Shown in pieces: positions 45,368-62,347 of a stretch of DNA of 64,000 nt (position 1 is its first letter; the number at the start of each line of letters is the position of its first letter). The notes beneath the pieces were generated by a model. The model was not told the DNA's origin. It saw only the letters and a program-made list of their open reading frames with translations, and ran no database searches. A program made the position numbers and the translations under genes. This DNA is from Acidobacteriota bacterium (GTDB taxonomy: Bacteria > Acidobacteriota > Blastocatellia > Pyrinomonadales > Pyrinomonadaceae): the NCBI GenBank assembly GCA_018269005.1, contig JAFDVK010000018.1:54949-118948 (forward strand), in the 5' to 3' direction.

Positions 45368-45853
45368 CTATCTTTCTTTGACCGCAAACTCACCGCTTCC
45401 GCTTGCGATCACGGTATCGAAAATGATCGGCTCGGGAGCCGGTTCCATATCAAGTTTCGCCTCGACGCGGAACTTCACCTGCCGCTCGACCTCATCGACC
45501 GGTTCGAGCGTGATCTTTAGGTCCAAAAACCGCGGCTCGAACCGCCTGATCGCCATCTCGAGCGACTTTACCAGCCGCTTCTTTTCGGCCGGAGTCTTCG
45601 GATCGAGGCCGAGGATGTCGGGCATCCCGTAAAAGACGACCGAGCGGCGAACTTCTGCATCCTCAGAAACGGTTTCGTCGCCGTGGGAACGCGTATTCAG
45701 AAGCCATTCGAGGTCACGGCGGACGCCTGCTTTCAGCTCCTGAACACCTGTAAATCTTGATTTTGGAGGATCTTTGGATGCAGTTGGCTCCATGTCGATC
45801 AGACGATCGAGCAATGAGGGGGTGATCCTGATATCTTCGTCGCGACGAGCCAT
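45368..45853 (-). CDS. tssE: T6SS baseplate protein TssE (gp25-like)
   Basis: 161 aa GPW/gp25 protein. The gp25 core includes SLLDRLIDMEP, LKAGVRRDLEWLLNTRS, VFYGMPDILGL, IRRFEPRFLDLKITLEP and VKFRVEAKLDME. TssE attaches the sheath to the baseplate. It is separated from hcp by a spacer with a 14-bp inverted repeat. Confidence 0.93.
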   Translation of the reverse strand: MARRDEDIRITPSLLDRLIDMEPTASKDPPKSRFTGVQELKAGVRRDLEWLLNTRSHGDETVSEDAEVRRSVVFYGMPDILGLDPKTPAEKKRLVKSLEMAIRRFEPRFLDLKITLEPVDEVERQVKFRVEAKLDMEPAPEPIIFDTVIASGSGEFAVKER

Positions 45854-45872
45854 TCTTCTAAAAACTGGGAAA

Positions 45873-45906
45873 GGTTATGCCGTTCGGCGAAGCGAACGGC
45901 ATAACC
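45873..45906 (-). terminator. Hairpin between hcp and tssE
   Basis: Perfect 14-bp stem, GGTTATGCCGTTCG at 45873-45886 and its complement at 45893-45906, with a 6-base loop. On the transcribed strand it is followed 8 bases later by a short T-run. It may cap the 3' end of hcp-containing transcripts and so raise Hcp over downstream genes. Confidence 0.5.
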
Positions 45907-45946
45907 GGGAAAGGTCCGTGACTTTTCGAAACCTGCGTGTGCGAGG

Positions 45947-46432
45947 TTAGATCATCTTGTTGGACTTAACGTCGTAGCCTGCTTTGACCGCACCGCCAAG
46001 GGTACCATCGGCCTTCTGTTCCTTGTATTCGAACTCGATCTTCGCAAAGTTCAGCGAGCACTGGTCGCTTGTTTCGGCACCGCCGCCGACGCCGCCGGCG
46101 TTGTAGCTCGTAACGAGCATGTCGGTGAATGTGATCTTCAGGAACTCCTGCTGCTCTTTACCTGCCTTGCGGGCGGTAAGGATCGCTTTCTTGATGTGCG
46201 TACCGGTTGCACAGTTGAGCATGAGTTTCGGAGTTGCCTTGCTGCCCTTCATCGTGAAATGAAAGTCCTGGAAGGTTGCCTTGCCGGCACCGCCGCCGCC
46301 GCCGTGTCCCATCGTACCGGCCTGGCTGACGCCCCACGAAAACGATTCCACGTCGATCTCGCCTTTGTGTTTGTAATCCTGGCTCTCGCCTTCGATCCCG
46401 TCAAGTTTGAGGAAATAATCTACTGTTGCCAT
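45947..46432 (-). CDS. hcp: T6SS inner-tube protein Hcp (TssD)
   Basis: 161 aa Hcp1-family protein. The start MATVDYFLKLDGIEGESQDY and ESFSWGVSQAGTMGHGGGGG are typical; FTMKGSKATPKLMLNCATGT and AETSDQCSLNFAKIEFEYKE form the rest of the barrel. Hexamers stack to make the tube ejected by the sheath. A GGAG ribosome-binding site precedes the ATG. Flanking spacers both hold hairpins (46540-46570 and 45873-45906), which suggests separate control of its mRNA level. Confidence 0.95.
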   Translation of the reverse strand: MATVDYFLKLDGIEGESQDYKHKGEIDVESFSWGVSQAGTMGHGGGGGAGKATFQDFHFTMKGSKATPKLMLNCATGTHIKKAILTARKAGKEQQEFLKITFTDMLVTSYNAGGVGGGAETSDQCSLNFAKIEFEYKEQKADGTLGGAVKAGYDVKSNKMI

Positions 46433-46539
46433 TGCTTTGCTCCTTTTTTTATCGAATCAGTTTTTAATAACGCCAACGAACGCGTGCGATTCCATCGGCT
46501 TCAGATAAGAGACGCGGTCCTTAAAACCTTTTTGCGTTA

Positions 46540-46570
46540 GGGCCGGTAACTTTTTTTTGGTTGCCGGCCC
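46540..46570 (-). other. Hairpin between tssC and hcp
   Basis: GGGCCGG at 46540-46546 pairs with CCGGCCC at 46564-46570, extended by AAC/GTT, with a T8 run on the plus strand (A8 on the mRNA) in the loop. It lies about 110 bases before hcp and may be a processing or stability element rather than a terminator. Confidence 0.4.
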
Positions 46571-46624
46571 AAAGCCCCTCCTGGTTCTCAAAATACTGCA
46601 TCTCGGTCAAATAACCCGCAAAAG

Positions 46625-48115
46625 CTAACCGTTCGCCGGCTGCGGCAGGTCGGCTACAAGCCTGAGCGAGACAGAAAGCTCGTCCAGCTGGAAGTGCGGC
46701 CTCATAAAGGCTACCGCACGATAACAGCCCGGCTTTCCGGGGATCTCGGCTACATCGACCCTTGCTTCCCTTAGCGGATACTGGGCCTTTGTTGCGGCCG
46801 ATGCCGTATCGTCATCGGTCACATAGTTGTTGATCCACTGGTTCAAGAACCGCTCGCAATCCGTACGCGACATGAACGATCCGATCTTGTCACGCATCAT
46901 CGCCTTCAGATAGTGCGCAAAACGCGACACCGCGAAGATGTACTGAAGCTGGGTCGAGAGGCGCGCATTCGCATTCGCGGCATCAGAGTCGTACTTCTTC
47001 GCCTTGTTGGCAGACTGCGTACCGAAGAATGCCGCATAATCGGTGTTCTTACAGTGGACGAGCGGAATAAAGCCGTTGTCGGCGAATTCCTTTTCGCGTC
47101 GGTCCGTGATCGCGACCTCGGTCGGGCATTTCATTGCGATCTCGCCCTCGTCGGTCTCGAACGTGTGGGTCGGAAGGCCCTGAACGAGGCCGCCGCCTTC
47201 GACACCGCGGATCGCAACGCACCAGCCGTACATCGAGAAAGCCTCGGTCAAACACGTGCCCAATGCATACGCTGCATTGCCCCAGAGGTATTTTTTGTGA
47301 TCCTTGCCGTCAACATCCTCTTCAAAACGGAACGTCTCGGTCGGCTTCGTGGCTGCGCCATAGGGCTCGCGCATAAGGACGTGCGGCATTGTAAGGCCGA
47401 CGTAACGTGAATCTTCCGACTCGCGGAAGCTTCGCCATTTCATATACTCCGTGCGGTCGAAGATCTTCGCGACGTCGCGGACCTCCGTCATTTCGGAGTA
47501 AGTATCCCAGCCGAACATATTGGCCGACGCAGCACTAAGGAACGGTGCGTGGGCGGCCGCCGCGACCTGCGAGATGCTCTCAAGCAGCGACATATCCTGC
47601 GGGTGGTTGCCGAATTCGTAATCGCCGATCAAGGCGCCGAACGGAGCACCGCCGAACGTGCCGTATTCTTCTTCATAAACCTTGCGGAACATCGCCGATT
47701 GGTCGAATTCAAGTGCCCGTTCGAAGTCCTTCAAGAGGTCCTTCTTCGTGGCGCTCATGACCTTGATCTTGAGCATCGGGCCCGTGAGCGAATTCTTTAC
47801 AAGGTGATGAAGCCCGCGCCACGAGCCTTCCAGTTTCTGGAAATCGTCGTGGTGCATGATCTCATTCATCTGCGCGGTCACAAGGCGGTCGATCTCAGCG
47901 ATACGCGAGTTGATCGCGACGTCCATATTCTTGGACATCGTCAGTTCGCCGCTCATCACCTGCGAGACGAATTCGCCGATCATATCCTTGGCCTGCTCGC
48001 GTTGATAGTCGTCGCGGGCCATGCGGCCTTCGGTCAATATCTGATCGAGAACGCTTGTGGATTCTTGTGTTTCAACGGTTTGGGCTGCTGCTGCCTCTTC
48101 TTTTGATTTAGCCAT
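46625..48115 (-). CDS. tssC: T6SS contractile sheath large subunit TssC
   Basis: 496 aa TssC (VipB). Diagnostic blocks are LEGSWRGLHHLVKNSLTGPM, YEEEYGTFGGAPFGALIGDY, FLSAASANMFG, FRESEDSRYVGLTMPHVLMR and the C-terminal RPHFQLDELSVSLRLVADLP. It assembles with TssB into the sheath around Hcp. It starts 6 bases after tssB and has an AGGAGG-type ribosome-binding site. Confidence 0.96.
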   Translation of the reverse strand: MAKSKEEAAAAQTVETQESTSVLDQILTEGRMARDDYQREQAKDMIGEFVSQVMSGELTMSKNMDVAINSRIAEIDRLVTAQMNEIMHHDDFQKLEGSWRGLHHLVKNSLTGPMLKIKVMSATKKDLLKDFERALEFDQSAMFRKVYEEEYGTFGGAPFGALIGDYEFGNHPQDMSLLESISQVAAAAHAPFLSAASANMFGWDTYSEMTEVRDVAKIFDRTEYMKWRSFRESEDSRYVGLTMPHVLMREPYGAATKPTETFRFEEDVDGKDHKKYLWGNAAYALGTCLTEAFSMYGWCVAIRGVEGGGLVQGLPTHTFETDEGEIAMKCPTEVAITDRREKEFADNGFIPLVHCKNTDYAAFFGTQSANKAKKYDSDAANANARLSTQLQYIFAVSRFAHYLKAMMRDKIGSFMSRTDCERFLNQWINNYVTDDDTASAATKAQYPLREARVDVAEIPGKPGCYRAVAFMRPHFQLDELSVSLRLVADLPQPANG

Positions 48116-48121
48116 TTTCTC

Positions 48122-48637
48122 TTATTCCTCCTTACCGTCGATGCCAAGCTCGCTGCTGATAGCCTTTTGTTTTTCGGCGTTCGCGATAAGATCTTCGAGC
48201 ATAGACTCGAGCTTGTCGTTGCCGTCCATTTTCGACCGCAGATCGGCGAGACGCTGACGTGCCTCGACGAGTTTTCGCAACGGTTCGACCTGCTGGACGA
48301 TCTTGTCCGGCTCGAAATCTTCGATATCTTTGAACCGAAGCTCGATGCCCATCTTGCTGCCGTCGTCCTGCAATTTGTTGTCGATCGTATAAGCGAGACG
48401 CGGAGCCATGCCCGCAAGGACCTGATTGAAATTATCCGGGTCGATCTCGACGAATTTCCGATTCTTGAGTCCCGGAAGCGGCTCATCGGGCTTTCCGACG
48501 AAATCACCAAAAACTCCGACGACGAACGGAAGCTCTTTTAGTTCGATCGCTCCGCCGACCTCGACATCATACGTGATCTGCACGCGAGGCGGGCGAACCC
48601 TGTCGATCTTGTGCTGCAAACTTTCCTTTTTAGGCAT
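48122..48637 (-). CDS. tssB: T6SS contractile sheath small subunit TssB
   Basis: 171 aa TssB (VipA): SLQHKIDRVRPPRVQITYDV, LPFVVGVFGDFVG, RKFVEIDPDNFNQVLAGMAP and LRFKDIEDFEPDKIVQQVEP are the conserved segments. It pairs with TssC in the sheath. The 91-base gap to tssA contains the hairpin CCCCG-aaaa-CGGGG at 48669-48682. Confidence 0.95.
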   Translation of the reverse strand: MPKKESLQHKIDRVRPPRVQITYDVEVGGAIELKELPFVVGVFGDFVGKPDEPLPGLKNRKFVEIDPDNFNQVLAGMAPRLAYTIDNKLQDDGSKMGIELRFKDIEDFEPDKIVQQVEPLRKLVEARQRLADLRSKMDGNDKLESMLEDLIANAEKQKAISSELGIDGKEE

Positions 48638-48728
48638 TGTTTTGTTGTCTCCTTATAAAATTTCTATTCCCCGAAAACGGGGTAAAATTACATGGTCGCT
48701 TCCGTCCTGAACGAACGGGAAGAGTATC

Positions 48729-49922
48729 TTACCACTCTTCGGCCGGCGGCGTTTCTTCGGCTGCGTCCGCTGACGGCTCTTCGTAGCCGCTGTCCCAGCC
48801 GCCCGAGGAAGCTCCGCCGCCAAGCCCTAGTGTTTCGCGCAGCTGGCCAAGGACGTTGTCGTCCTTTATGACCTCCTGCAGCCAGCTTTCGAGCGGCATA
48901 TTGCCCCATTTTACGGCCCTCTGCACGAGATATGACACAGGCGAATGCGGCTCGGTCTTTTGGAAGAACGCCGCGACCTCTTCGAGGCGTCTCAAAGCCT
49001 CAGGACGGCCTTTTATCGGCCCGGAACCGATACCGGTCGAGCCTGAACCGCCGTCTTCCTCATCGCTCCAGCCGCCGTTGGATTCCGCCGCATCTACGGG
49101 ATCGGGCTCTTCGACGCGTTTTTTCTCAAGGATCTTTTTTACCTGTCCGCCGACCTCATCAAGGGATTTCTTCAATCCCGAAAGGCCTGGCATTTGATTT
49201 CGTTCGTACTTTGCCTCGATGACCGAATTCAGCTCTTCGATCGCCTCTCGGGCCTCATCAAAGGTAAACTGCATCTGCTCGCAAAATGCACGGCGTGTCC
49301 CGGCAACGGCCGCCTTCCACTTATCACCGGTCGTTCGGTTCTCGCGTTCGGCCTGCGCCCGCAGGTCATTCCAGCGTTCTTTGGCAGCTTCGTCCAGAGA
49401 GTCGAAGTTCGCCGGCATATCGAAGCGTTTCGCATCCTGCCAGTCGTTGAAGCTCAGGCCTGCACCGGCAGTTATCGCAACATCGCGAACAGACTGGGCC
49501 GCGTTCGATTCAAGCCACGAAACCGCGTTCGCACGGCCTTCCTGATCGTTGTCCTCAACGACAGGAAAAGCTCCGTCCCAAAAATTTTCGTGAAGCCCGG
49601 TCATCAGCTTCAGGCTGTCCCGAAGGCCGGCGAAGCCGTGCATCTTGATCAACGCTTCGCTCAGCCAGGCCGCGATCTGAAGGTCTTTTGAAAGGGTCGT
49701 AAGGGCATTCACCGCGACCTCGACCACCTTTCGGTAGTCTGCGGTCTTTAGTTCGGTCTGCCATTCGCCCTGTGCAACATCGATGTCGGCTCGCCGAGCA
49801 TCGGCGATCTCATCGTAGATACCTGAATAACGCAGGCTGTCGCCGCCCGGATTTTCCTCGGAAATGGGCGCAAGAAGGGCATCTAGATCGATAACCGGCG
49901 GGGTTGGGGTTACATCGCTCAT
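48729..49922 (-). CDS. tssA: T6SS assembly protein TssA
   Basis: 397 aa with an N-terminal ImpA_N domain (IDLDALLAPISEENPGGDSL, YDEIADARRADIDVAQGEWQ, DLQIAAWLSEALIKMHGFAG, LHENFWDGAFPVVEDNDQEG). The C-terminal part (RRLEEVAAFFQKTEPHSPVS, YLVQRAVKWGNMPLESWLQE) matches the TssA family, followed by a Gly/Ser/Glu tail. TssA primes and guides sheath and tube growth. It is the first gene of the T6SS transcript; GGAG precedes the ATG and TAGAAT about 60 bases upstream may be its -10. Confidence 0.9.
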   Translation of the reverse strand: MSDVTPTPPVIDLDALLAPISEENPGGDSLRYSGIYDEIADARRADIDVAQGEWQTELKTADYRKVVEVAVNALTTLSKDLQIAAWLSEALIKMHGFAGLRDSLKLMTGLHENFWDGAFPVVEDNDQEGRANAVSWLESNAAQSVRDVAITAGAGLSFNDWQDAKRFDMPANFDSLDEAAKERWNDLRAQAERENRTTGDKWKAAVAGTRRAFCEQMQFTFDEAREAIEELNSVIEAKYERNQMPGLSGLKKSLDEVGGQVKKILEKKRVEEPDPVDAAESNGGWSDEEDGGSGSTGIGSGPIKGRPEALRRLEEVAAFFQKTEPHSPVSYLVQRAVKWGNMPLESWLQEVIKDDNVLGQLRETLGLGGGASSGGWDSGYEEPSADAAEETPPAEEW

Positions 49923-50083
49923 CTATTTGACAGCTCTCCTAGCCGTAAACAAAGGACGTGTGGAAAAAATACGTTGCCGAAGTCCCTTCATTCTACTACG
50001 AAAATGAAGAAAATGCGCACGAAAAATCCAACGCCGCAAGCATTTTGCACAGAATAATGCGTCATTCTTAGGTCAAAAGAGAC

Positions 50084-50118
50084 AAAAAAGGCCGCCTTCC
50101 AAAAGAAAAGACGGCCTG
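50084..50118 (-). terminator. Rho-independent terminator of the rpoBC operon
   Basis: On the minus strand the stem AGGCCGTCTT / AAGGCGGCCT (one wobble or mismatch), with a loop of about 9 bases, is followed directly by a run of T residues. It lies about 40 bases after the rpoC stop and separates the operon from the T6SS genes. Confidence 0.85.
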
Positions 50119-50154
50119 ATTGGTCATTTTTGCAAACCCTACGAGGTTATTTGA

Positions 50155-54453
<4,299 letters not shown>

Positions 54454-54460
54454 ATTTCTC

Positions 54461-54538
54461 CAAGTTCAAGGTTCCAAGTTCAAGGTTTCAGGGCGTCAAG
54501 CTCTTAACTTGGAACCTGGAACCTTGAACTTTGAACTA
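54461..54538 (-). repeat. Inverted and direct repeat in rpoB-rpoC spacer
   Basis: AGTTCAAGGTTCCA at 54463-54476 pairs perfectly with 54517-54530. The 13-mer CAAGTTCAAGGTT occurs twice as a direct repeat (54461-54473 and 54475-54487). The flanking AACTTGGAACC also pairs with the left arm. The spacer is almost entirely built from this one word. Confidence 0.8.
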
Positions 54539-54539
54539 C

Positions 54540-58988
<4,449 letters not shown>

Positions 58989-59526
58989 ATGTCTAAAAAG
59001 CGGGCTATAAAAAACCTATTGCAATTTGCCCCGGACAATTGCTACGATACCTGCGAACAAGTTCGGTGCCCTGTCCGGTTGGTTCCCTTACCGACCTTCG
59101 CGTAAAGAGACGCCAAATGCGGCCGTGAGCAAAGTTTGCCCAGACCGCTTATAAGCAGTAAAAATACTGTTTCGAGTTAACGAGCGTGCCGAAAAAAGGG
59201 ACACCTACTCTCCATTTTCGAGGCGAAGAAAGTCCGCCTCCTAAAGCGCCACCGGCAATGCGGTCTCCCGACCCGTCACCACCGCACCGGCAAGATGCCG
59301 GAAAACCACCCTCGAATCCATGTCAGAGTGCGGAACCTGTTATCATAACAGACCCGAACCGATAAAGCAATACCAAGATCTAGAACCGGGGCAACGCGTC
59401 TTCCCCGCCTAAAATCGCGATCTTGGCCGCTCGCAGGCCTTCAAAGGCTGCCGGTCAGGACCGAGCGCCCTTTTACGGGACACCCGGCCTGCCGGATCTT
59501 TTCGCAAAGAAAAGCGAAAACGAAGC
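58989..59526 (-). other. Long rplL-rpoB spacer with hairpins
   Basis: 538 bases without a gene. Hairpins: CTGTTAT-c-ATAACAG (59337-59351), CCGGCA-aga-TGCCGG (59287-59301), GAGGCG/CGCCTC (59220-59240) and TTTTCGC/GCGAAAA just after rplL (59500-59519). E. coli also has an attenuator and RNase III site in this position, so partial termination before rpoB is plausible. No known RNA family was recognised. Confidence 0.55.
59342..59370 (-). promoter_or_regulatory. Putative internal promoter for rpoBC
   Basis: On the minus strand TTGCTT (59365-59370) and TATGAT (59342-59347) are 17 bases apart. The -10 is embedded in the CTGTTAT/ATAACAG palindrome. It would give an rpoB leader of about 350 bases. 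Confidence 0.4.
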
Positions 59527-59922
59527 TTATTTGACCTCTACGGTCGCACCCGCTTCGGTAAGCTTTGCCTTGATATCGTCAGCTTCTGCCTTGGAAACGC
59601 CTTCCTTGAGCGGTTTCGGAGCACCGTCAACGAGGTCCTTTGCTTCCTTGAGGCCGAGGCCTGCGACGATCTCACGGACGACCTTGATGACGCCGATCTT
59701 ATTGCCGCCGGCGGCCGCAAGGATAACGTCATACGAATCCTTCTCTTCAGCTGCGCCTGCACCATCGCCTGCACCTGCACCGGCCGCCGCAACCATAACC
59801 GGAGCTGCTGCCGCTGCTGCTGAAACACCAAAAACCTCTTCGAGTTCCTTGACGAGCTCCGACGCTTCGAGAAGCGACATACCCTTCAAATACTCAACAA
59901 CATCGTCTTTTGTAACTGCCAT
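59527..59922 (-). CDS. rplL: Ribosomal protein L7/L12
   Basis: 131 aa. N-terminal dimerisation domain ([20 protein letters not shown]), Ala/Gly hinge (about 35-60) and the conserved C-terminal factor-binding domain ([40 protein letters not shown]). It forms the ribosomal stalk that recruits translation GTPases. The ATG follows TAGGAGATAG. Confidence 0.97.
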   Translation of the reverse strand: MAVTKDDVVEYLKGMSLLEASELVKELEEVFGVSAAAAAAPVMVAAAGAGAGDGAGAAEEKDSYDVILAAAGGNKIGVIKVVREIVAGLGLKEAKDLVDGAPKPLKEGVSKAEADDIKAKLTEAGATVEVK

Positions 59923-60291
59923 GATAATTATCTATCTCCTAATTTAGGGTTCTTCTTAAAGGATAAGGGCGAAAGGATAAAAGCAAAGCCTCTTCGTTTT
60001 CCCCACATCCGCTAATTATTGTGCAAAGGCATCGGTAATCGGCCAGACTCAGGACTTTCCTTTATCCTTTCGCCTTTACCCTTTCTCCTTTCGCCGCTCG
60101 CCGCTAGAACCCAGGGACACAAGAGCGAATGGGCTGCATCACCTTTCGCGTCCGTATCCGAAGCCGCTTGCGACCTGACAATCACAAACGCTCGTTTTAC
60201 CTTGAGTACGGCTCTTGCGGGCAGTGCCCGCGAACTCAAATCTGAAATCTAAGATTTCAAATTCGTTTGAGATACAAAGATCTCAAAAACT
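59923..60291 (-). repeat. rplJ-rplL spacer with several inverted repeats
   Basis: No gene. AAAGGATAAGGGCGAAAGG (from 59958, 24 bases) is the inverse of 60061-60084 with 22 of 24 matches. TGAAATCT-a-AGATTTCA lies at 60243-60259 and TTTGAGAT-acaaag-ATCTCAAA at 60266-60287. The first word is the same as the tandem unit at 12295-12336. Confidence 0.75.
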
Positions 60292-60960
60292 CTATTCCGC
60301 TGCCGGCTCTGCCGCCGGTGCTTCTTCTGCCGGTGCTTCTGCCGCCGGCGCCGCTTCCGCTTCTGCGGCGGGAGCCTCTTCAGCTGCTGCCTCGGCCGCG
60401 GGTGCAGCCTCAGCTACCGGTGCAGGAGTTCCTGCCGCACGGCCTTCCTGCTCGCCGATCTGCTTGATCACGATCGCGAGGTCACGCGGAACCGCGTTGA
60501 TGACCGTTACGATACGCTGTGCCTGAGCGTTGAGCACATAGAGAAGCTTCGAAATAAGCTCTTCTTTGCTCGGCAGGCTTGCGATCGTCTTGAGCTGCGC
60601 AAGATCGACGACCTTGCCGTCAACGACGCCCGATTTGAACGTATAATGATCGGCATTGTCGGCCACGAACTTCGAAACGGCCTTTGAAAGCACGACCGGG
60701 TCGTTGTCCGTCCACGCCAGAGCGGTAACGCCCTTGAGATCGCCCGAGACCTCCTCGTAAGGAGTGCCCTTGACGGCGATGCGTGCAAGCGTGTTCTTTA
60801 CAACCTGATACCGGCCGCCCGCGGCGCGTATCGACTCGCGAAATTCCTGATCTTTCTGTACTGTAAGCCCGTTAAAGCTTACGATCATCGCGGACTTCGA
60901 ATCCTTAAGGGACTCGGCAAGTGCGTTCAGATCGTTCTGTTTTGTTTCTCTCGATTTCAT
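60292..60960 (-). CDS. rplJ: Ribosomal protein L10 with Ala/Glu/Pro-rich tail
   Basis: 222 aa from the ATG at 60960 (an in-frame ATG at 61002 is rejected because MKSRETKQNDLNALAESLKD is the usual L10 start). The globular part (AMIVSFNGLTVQKDQEFRES, YQVVKNTLARIAVKGTPYEE) binds 23S rRNA, and the following helix binds L7/L12 dimers. After residue 175 comes about 45 residues of APAAEAAAEEAPA-type repeats not found in E. coli L10 (165 aa). A hairpin, GAGCCCA/TGGGCTC (60971-60994), sits 10 bases upstream, where an autoregulatory L10 leader might lie. Confidence 0.95.
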   Translation of the reverse strand: MKSRETKQNDLNALAESLKDSKSAMIVSFNGLTVQKDQEFRESIRAAGGRYQVVKNTLARIAVKGTPYEEVSGDLKGVTALAWTDNDPVVLSKAVSKFVADNADHYTFKSGVVDGKVVDLAQLKTIASLPSKEELISKLLYVLNAQAQRIVTVINAVPRDLAIVIKQIGEQEGRAAGTPAPVAEAAPAAEAAAEEAPAAEAEAAPAAEAPAEEAPAAEPAAE

Positions 60961-60970
60961 CTTTCCAGTT

Positions 60971-60994
60971 GAGCCCAAAATTCCGTGTGGGCTC
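60971..60994 (-). promoter_or_regulatory. Hairpin before rplJ
   Basis: GAGCCCA (60971-60977) pairs with TGGGCTC (60988-60994) around a 10-base loop, just upstream of the rplJ ribosome-binding site. A role in L10 autoregulation is possible but the structure is much shorter than the known L10 leader. Confidence 0.35.
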
Positions 60995-61011
60995 TGCAAC
61001 ACTCCAAAACC

Positions 61012-61704
61012 TTAGGCGTATGCCAATTCGTCAAGAAGCACGCCCGGGCTCATCGTGGCCGCGAGATTGATCTTCTTCAAATAACGTCCCTTTGCCGTGG
61101 TCGGCTTCGCCTTCATAACGGCGTTGATAAGGACGCGTGTGTTCTCTTCGAGTTTGGCAGGGTCGAACGAGACCTTGCCGACAGGTGAGTGAATAACGCC
61201 CGTTTTATCGACGCGATATTCGACCTTACCGGCCTTTGTCTCTTCGACGGCCGTTTTCACGTCCATCGTAACGGTGCCTGTTTTGGGGTTCGGCATAAGG
61301 CCGCGTGGGCCAAGGAGCTTTCCGAGCTGTCCGACTTTGCCCATCATATCGGGCGTTGCGATCAGCGCATCGAAATCGAGCCAGCCGCCTTTGATCTTCT
61401 CGACGATGTCATCTCCGCCGGCAACGTCTGCGCCGGCATCTTCCGCCTCTTTGATCTTGTCGCCCTGAGCGACGACAACGACCTTCTTGGCGGCTCCGCC
61501 AAGGCCGTGGGGAAGAACGATCGTGCCGCGGACGAGCTGATCCGCTTTTCGCGGATCAACGCCGAGCCACATCGTCAGTTCAACTGTTTCGTCGAATTTT
61601 GCGAAGGCGATCTCTTTGAGTTTTCCGATCGCTTCGTCGAGTGTGTGTTTCTTGCCCGCCTCGATCTTCTCGAGAGCGGCAAGGTATTTCTTACCGTGTT
61701 TCAT
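61012..61704 (-). CDS. rplA: Ribosomal protein L1
   Basis: 230 aa, normal length. Key blocks: [47 protein letters not shown] region, [36 protein letters not shown] and [21 protein letters not shown]1 forms the L1 stalk and can repress its own operon. The 123-base gap to rplK is filled by a long perfect inverted repeat. Confidence 0.97.
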   Translation of the reverse strand: MKHGKKYLAALEKIEAGKKHTLDEAIGKLKEIAFAKFDETVELTMWLGVDPRKADQLVRGTIVLPHGLGGAAKKVVVVAQGDKIKEAEDAGADVAGGDDIVEKIKGGWLDFDALIATPDMMGKVGQLGKLLGPRGLMPNPKTGTVTMDVKTAVEETKAGKVEYRVDKTGVIHSPVGKVSFDPAKLEENTRVLINAVMKAKPTTAKGRYLKKINLAATMSPGVLLDELAYA

Positions 61705-61748
61705 TTTACCTCCAGGTATTAACGGGAATCTGCGATTCCCTCCCTACA

Positions 61749-61825
61749 GTCAGAACCGCCTGCGTTAGCGGGCGGCCAGTGCGTGACTGGCATACTGACC
61801 GCCCGCTAACGCAGGCGGTTCTGAC
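61749..61825 (-). repeat. Perfect 27-bp inverted repeat between rplK and rplA
   Basis: The left arm, 61749-61775 (starts GTCAGAACCGCCTGCG), and right arm, 61799-61825, are exact complements. The 23-base loop contains its own stem, CCAGT-gcgtg-ACTGG, at 61776-61790. The repeat begins 2 bases after the rplK stop. It would form a very stable RNA hairpin or DNA cruciform. Confidence 0.9.
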
Positions 61826-61827
61826 AA

Positions 61828-62256
61828 TTATCCTTCTACTGTCAGTCCCATCGATTTGGCAGTGCCTTCGATGGTACGCATTGCGGCCTCGATATTTGTC
61901 GTATTGAGGTCCTGCATCTTCTTTTCGGCGATCTCGCGGATCTTTTCACGCGAGATGCTGCCGACCTTTTCGCGATTCGGCTTGCCCGAACCCTTCGGTA
62001 TTCCCGCCGCTTTTCTGAGAAGGTCGCCGGCCGGCGGCGTCTTCGTCTCGAAAGTGAACGAGCGGTCAGCATAGACCGTGATCACGACCGGGATCTTCAT
62101 ATCCGGGTCGTCGTTCTGCGTCTTGGCGTTGAACGCCTTGCAGAACTCCATGATGTTGACGCCGTGCTGACCCAAAGCCGGGCCGATCGGCGGTGCAGGG
62201 TTGGCCTTACCGGCCGGTATCTGCAGCTTGATGTAACCTTCTATCTTCTTTGCCAT
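61828..62256 (-). CDS. rplK: Ribosomal protein L11
   Basis: 142 aa from the ATG at 62256; the longer frame to 62295 adds [12 protein letters not shown], which comes from the spacer repeat, and is rejected. Conserved blocks: [58 protein letters not shown] and [12 protein letters not shown]. It binds 23S rRNA in the GTPase centre with L10. It follows nusG across a spacer with an inverted repeat. Confidence 0.97.
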   Translation of the reverse strand: MAKKIEGYIKLQIPAGKANPAPPIGPALGQHGVNIMEFCKAFNAKTQNDDPDMKIPVVITVYADRSFTFETKTPPAGDLLRKAAGIPKGSGKPNREKVGSISREKIREIAEKKMQDLNTTNIEAAMRTIEGTAKSMGLTVEG

Positions 62257-62264
62257 TTCTTTCT

Positions 62265-62347
62265 CGGAACGCGGACGCCCCCGTCCGCAACACAAAACTT
62301 TTGATCTTTTTATCGCAACGCATGCGGACGAGGGCGTCCGCGTTCCG
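62265..62347 (-). repeat. Inverted repeat between nusG and rplK
   Basis: The arm 62265-62288 (starts CGGAACGCGGACGCCC) pairs with 62324-62347 with one mismatch over 24 bases; the loop is about 35 bases and AT-rich. It begins 9 bases before the rplK ATG. Confidence 0.85.

Noticed and set aside
34960..49922. Contractile phage tail or extracellular injection system instead of T6SS
   Set aside because: Hcp, ClpV, TssA, TssF, TssG and a VgrG/PAAR spike together define T6SS; no tape-measure or tail-fibre genes are present.
59220..59250. GAAGAAAGTCCGCCTCC resembles the conserved start of RNase P RNA
   Set aside because: The rest of the P4 region and the conserved 3' part are missing; the match is explained by the GAGGCG/CGCCTC hairpin.
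58989..59526. Riboswitch or other known structured RNA in the rplL-rpoB spacer
   Set aside because: No motif of TPP, cobalamin, glycine, c-di-GMP, SRP RNA or tmRNA could be recognised; left as hairpin-bearing spacer.
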